Below the pieces are notes generated by a model. The model had not been told where the DNA came from, did no database searches, and worked only from the letters and a program-made list of their open reading frames with translations. Shown here one piece after another: positions 5,178-6,421 of a stretch of 6,421 nucleotides of DNA; the stretch's first letter is position 1; every line of letters starts with the position of its first letter. Position numbers and translations under genes: made by a program. The stretch comes from Pseudomonadota bacterium (GTDB taxonomy: Bacteria > Pseudomonadota > Gammaproteobacteria > Burkholderiales > Burkholderiaceae_F): positions 1 through 6,421 of the forward strand of contig JAEZVV010000116.1 of assembly GCA_023443095.1 (NCBI GenBank), in the 5' to 3' direction.

Positions 5178-6421
5178 TCTCGCGTCGTCTGCTGCTCAAG
5201 CGAGTCGCGCCGTTTGCCCTGGCGCTGGGGATCTGGTTTGCGCCGGTGCCGGCCGGCGTGACCGAGCCCGCCTGGCACTTGTTCGCGATTTTCGTCGCCG
5301 CCATCGTGTCGGTCCTGCTGGGGGCGTTTCCGCTGCTGACTTCGACCATGCTGGCGGTGGCGGCCGTAGAGATGAGCGGCACGATCTCGGCGGCCAAGGC
5401 CTTCAGCGGTTTTGCCAACCCGAGCGTGTTGCTGGTGGTGATTGCGTTCCTGGTCGCGCAGGCGATCGTCAAGTCGGGGCTGGGGCGACGCGTCAGCCTC
5501 TTCATGGTGAGCCGCTTTGGCAAGTCCTCGCTCGGGCTGGCCTACAGCATCGTTCTCACCGACGCCCTGATTGCGCCAGCCTTTCCCAGCAACACCGCGC
5601 GGGGCGGGGTCCTGTTTCCTATCGTCCTGTCGGTGGCGCAAGGCTCGGGCTCTCGCCCTGACGATCCCGAAGGCCGTCGCCTGGGCGGCTACCTGATGTT
5701 CTGCGCGATGGCGAGCCTGGCGGTGTCGTCCGCCTTGTGGATGACGGCCACCTCGGCCAATCCGATCGGGGTCCAGGTGGCGCAGCAGTTCGGGCTCGAG
5801 ATCAGCTTCGGCAAGTGGCTGCTGGTGGCTTCGGTGCCGACGCTGACCGCCATCCTGCTGCTGCCGCGGGTGGTGGCGCGGCTCTACCCGCCTGGGGTCG
5901 GCGAGACCCCCGCAGCGCCGCTGGCAGCGCGCCAGGCGCTGGCTGCGGCCGGCCCGCTCTCGCGCGACGAACGCATCACCGCAGTCGCGTTTGCGCTCAT
6001 GGAGGCCGGCTGGGTCTTTGCCAGCGCTCTCGGTCTCAACGTCACCAGCATTGCTTTTGCCGGTTTCGGTCTGCTGCTTCTGACCGGCGTGCTGACGGTC
6101 GACGACATCGCCTCGCAGGGCGACACCCTCGCCACTTTCCTCTGGCTTGCGGTCCTGTTCGCCTTGAGCGGCCAGCTCAACGAACTCGGCTTCATGGGGT
6201 ACGTTGGGCAGCGGCTGGCGTCGAACCTGGGCGGCCTGTCGTGGCCGCTGACCTACCTGACCCTGGTTGCGCTCTACGTATTGATCCACTACCTGTTCGT
6301 GAGTCAGTCGTCGCAGGTGCTGGCATTGATGGGGGTGTTTCTTGACGTCGGCATCCGCGGCGGCGTGCCGGCGCCGCTGATGGCTTTCGCCCTGCTGTTT
6401 GCGAGCAGTTATTTTTCGGTG
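5174..6421 (+). CDS. DASS/SLC13-family anion (dicarboxylate) transporter, DiT1/YbhI-like; C-terminus outside window
   Basis: The frame is open from ATG 5174 to the window edge (416 codons, no stop); relatives are usually about 470-490 residues, so most of the protein is present. It is an inner-membrane protein with many hydrophobic segments and a basic start (MISRRLLLKR). Family signatures in order are: TEPAWHLFAIFVAAI; SGFANPSVLLVV (about 78-89); SGLGRR; LTDALIAPAFPSNTARGG (128-145) with the first SNT substrate/sodium motif S139-N140-T141; TATSANP; a cytoplasmic RLYPPGVGETPAAP loop; TGVLTVDD; SGQLNELG (N336-E337); and HYLFVSQSSQ (372-381), the second SNT-like motif. These match the 2-oxoglutarate/malate-translocator branch of divalent anion:sodium symporters. 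The second motif reads S377-Q378-S379 and Q381 replaces the usual His, so specificity may differ. Substrate (dicarboxylate, tricarboxylate, sulfate or other anion) is not determinable here. Confidence 0.92.
   Translation, partial: MISRRLLLKRVAPFALALGIWFAPVPAGVTEPAWHLFAIFVAAIVSVLLGAFPLLTSTMLAVAAVEMSGTISAAKAFSGFANPSVLLVVIAFLVAQAIVKSGLGRRVSLFMVSRFGKSSLGLAYSIVLTDALIAPAFPSNTARGGVLFPIVLSVAQGSGSRPDDPEGRRLGGYLMFCAMASLAVSSALWMTATSANPIGVQVAQQFGLEISFGKWLLVASVPTLTAILLLPRVVARLYPPGVGETPAAPLAARQALAAAGPLSRDERITAVAFALMEAGWVFASALGLNVTSIAFAGFGLLLLTGVLTVDDIASQGDTLATFLWLAVLFALSGQLNELGFMGYVGQRLASNLGGLSWPLTYLTLVALYVLIHYLFVSQSSQVLALMGVFLDVGIRGGVPAPLMAFALLFASSYFSV

Noticed and set aside
5054..6289. 411-codon open frame on the minus strand across the lipoprotein and DASS genes
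   Set aside because: Its composition is biased (Arg/Gln/His/Gly) with no motif, and the + strand frame encodes a coherent transporter.

Overview
This window is high-GC DNA with dense, same-strand genes and almost no intergenic space. That style, together with a MarR / lipoprotein MFP / HAE1-RND cluster, suggests a Gram-negative proteobacterium, plausibly a betaproteobacterium. This is inference: no rRNA or other taxonomic marker is present. All five supported genes lie on the + strand.

Left part (1-4488): the end of a MarR-family regulator gene is followed after 50 bp by a two-gene tripartite efflux module. The first gene encodes a lipid-anchored periplasmic adaptor of the AcrA/MdtA type. 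The second encodes an RND proton/drug antiporter of the HAE1 class, closest in motif style to MdtB/MdtC. The two overlap by ATGA. No outer-membrane factor gene follows, so the pump probably docks to a TolC/OprM-type channel encoded elsewhere; the adaptor keeps the hairpin-tip R-x3-L-x6-S motif used for that contact. The MarR protein is the obvious candidate local regulator.

Middle (4489-4613): a 125-bp gap holds a 7-bp inverted repeat around the RND stop codon and a strong hairpin (perfect 9-bp outer stem) at 4561-4590. The hairpin carries an AGGAG motif in its inner part. Neither structure has a U-tract, so neither can be called a standard intrinsic terminator.

Right part (4614-6421): a small predicted lipoprotein of unknown function overlaps by ATGA with a DASS/SLC13-type anion transporter (DiT1/YbhI-like), which runs off the right edge. 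The tight coupling suggests that a periplasm-facing lipoprotein is made together with the carboxylate/anion transporter. This pair is the least explained part of the window. The rest is a conventional efflux operon, and I see no evidence for CRISPR, mobile elements, RNA genes or a clearly novel system.
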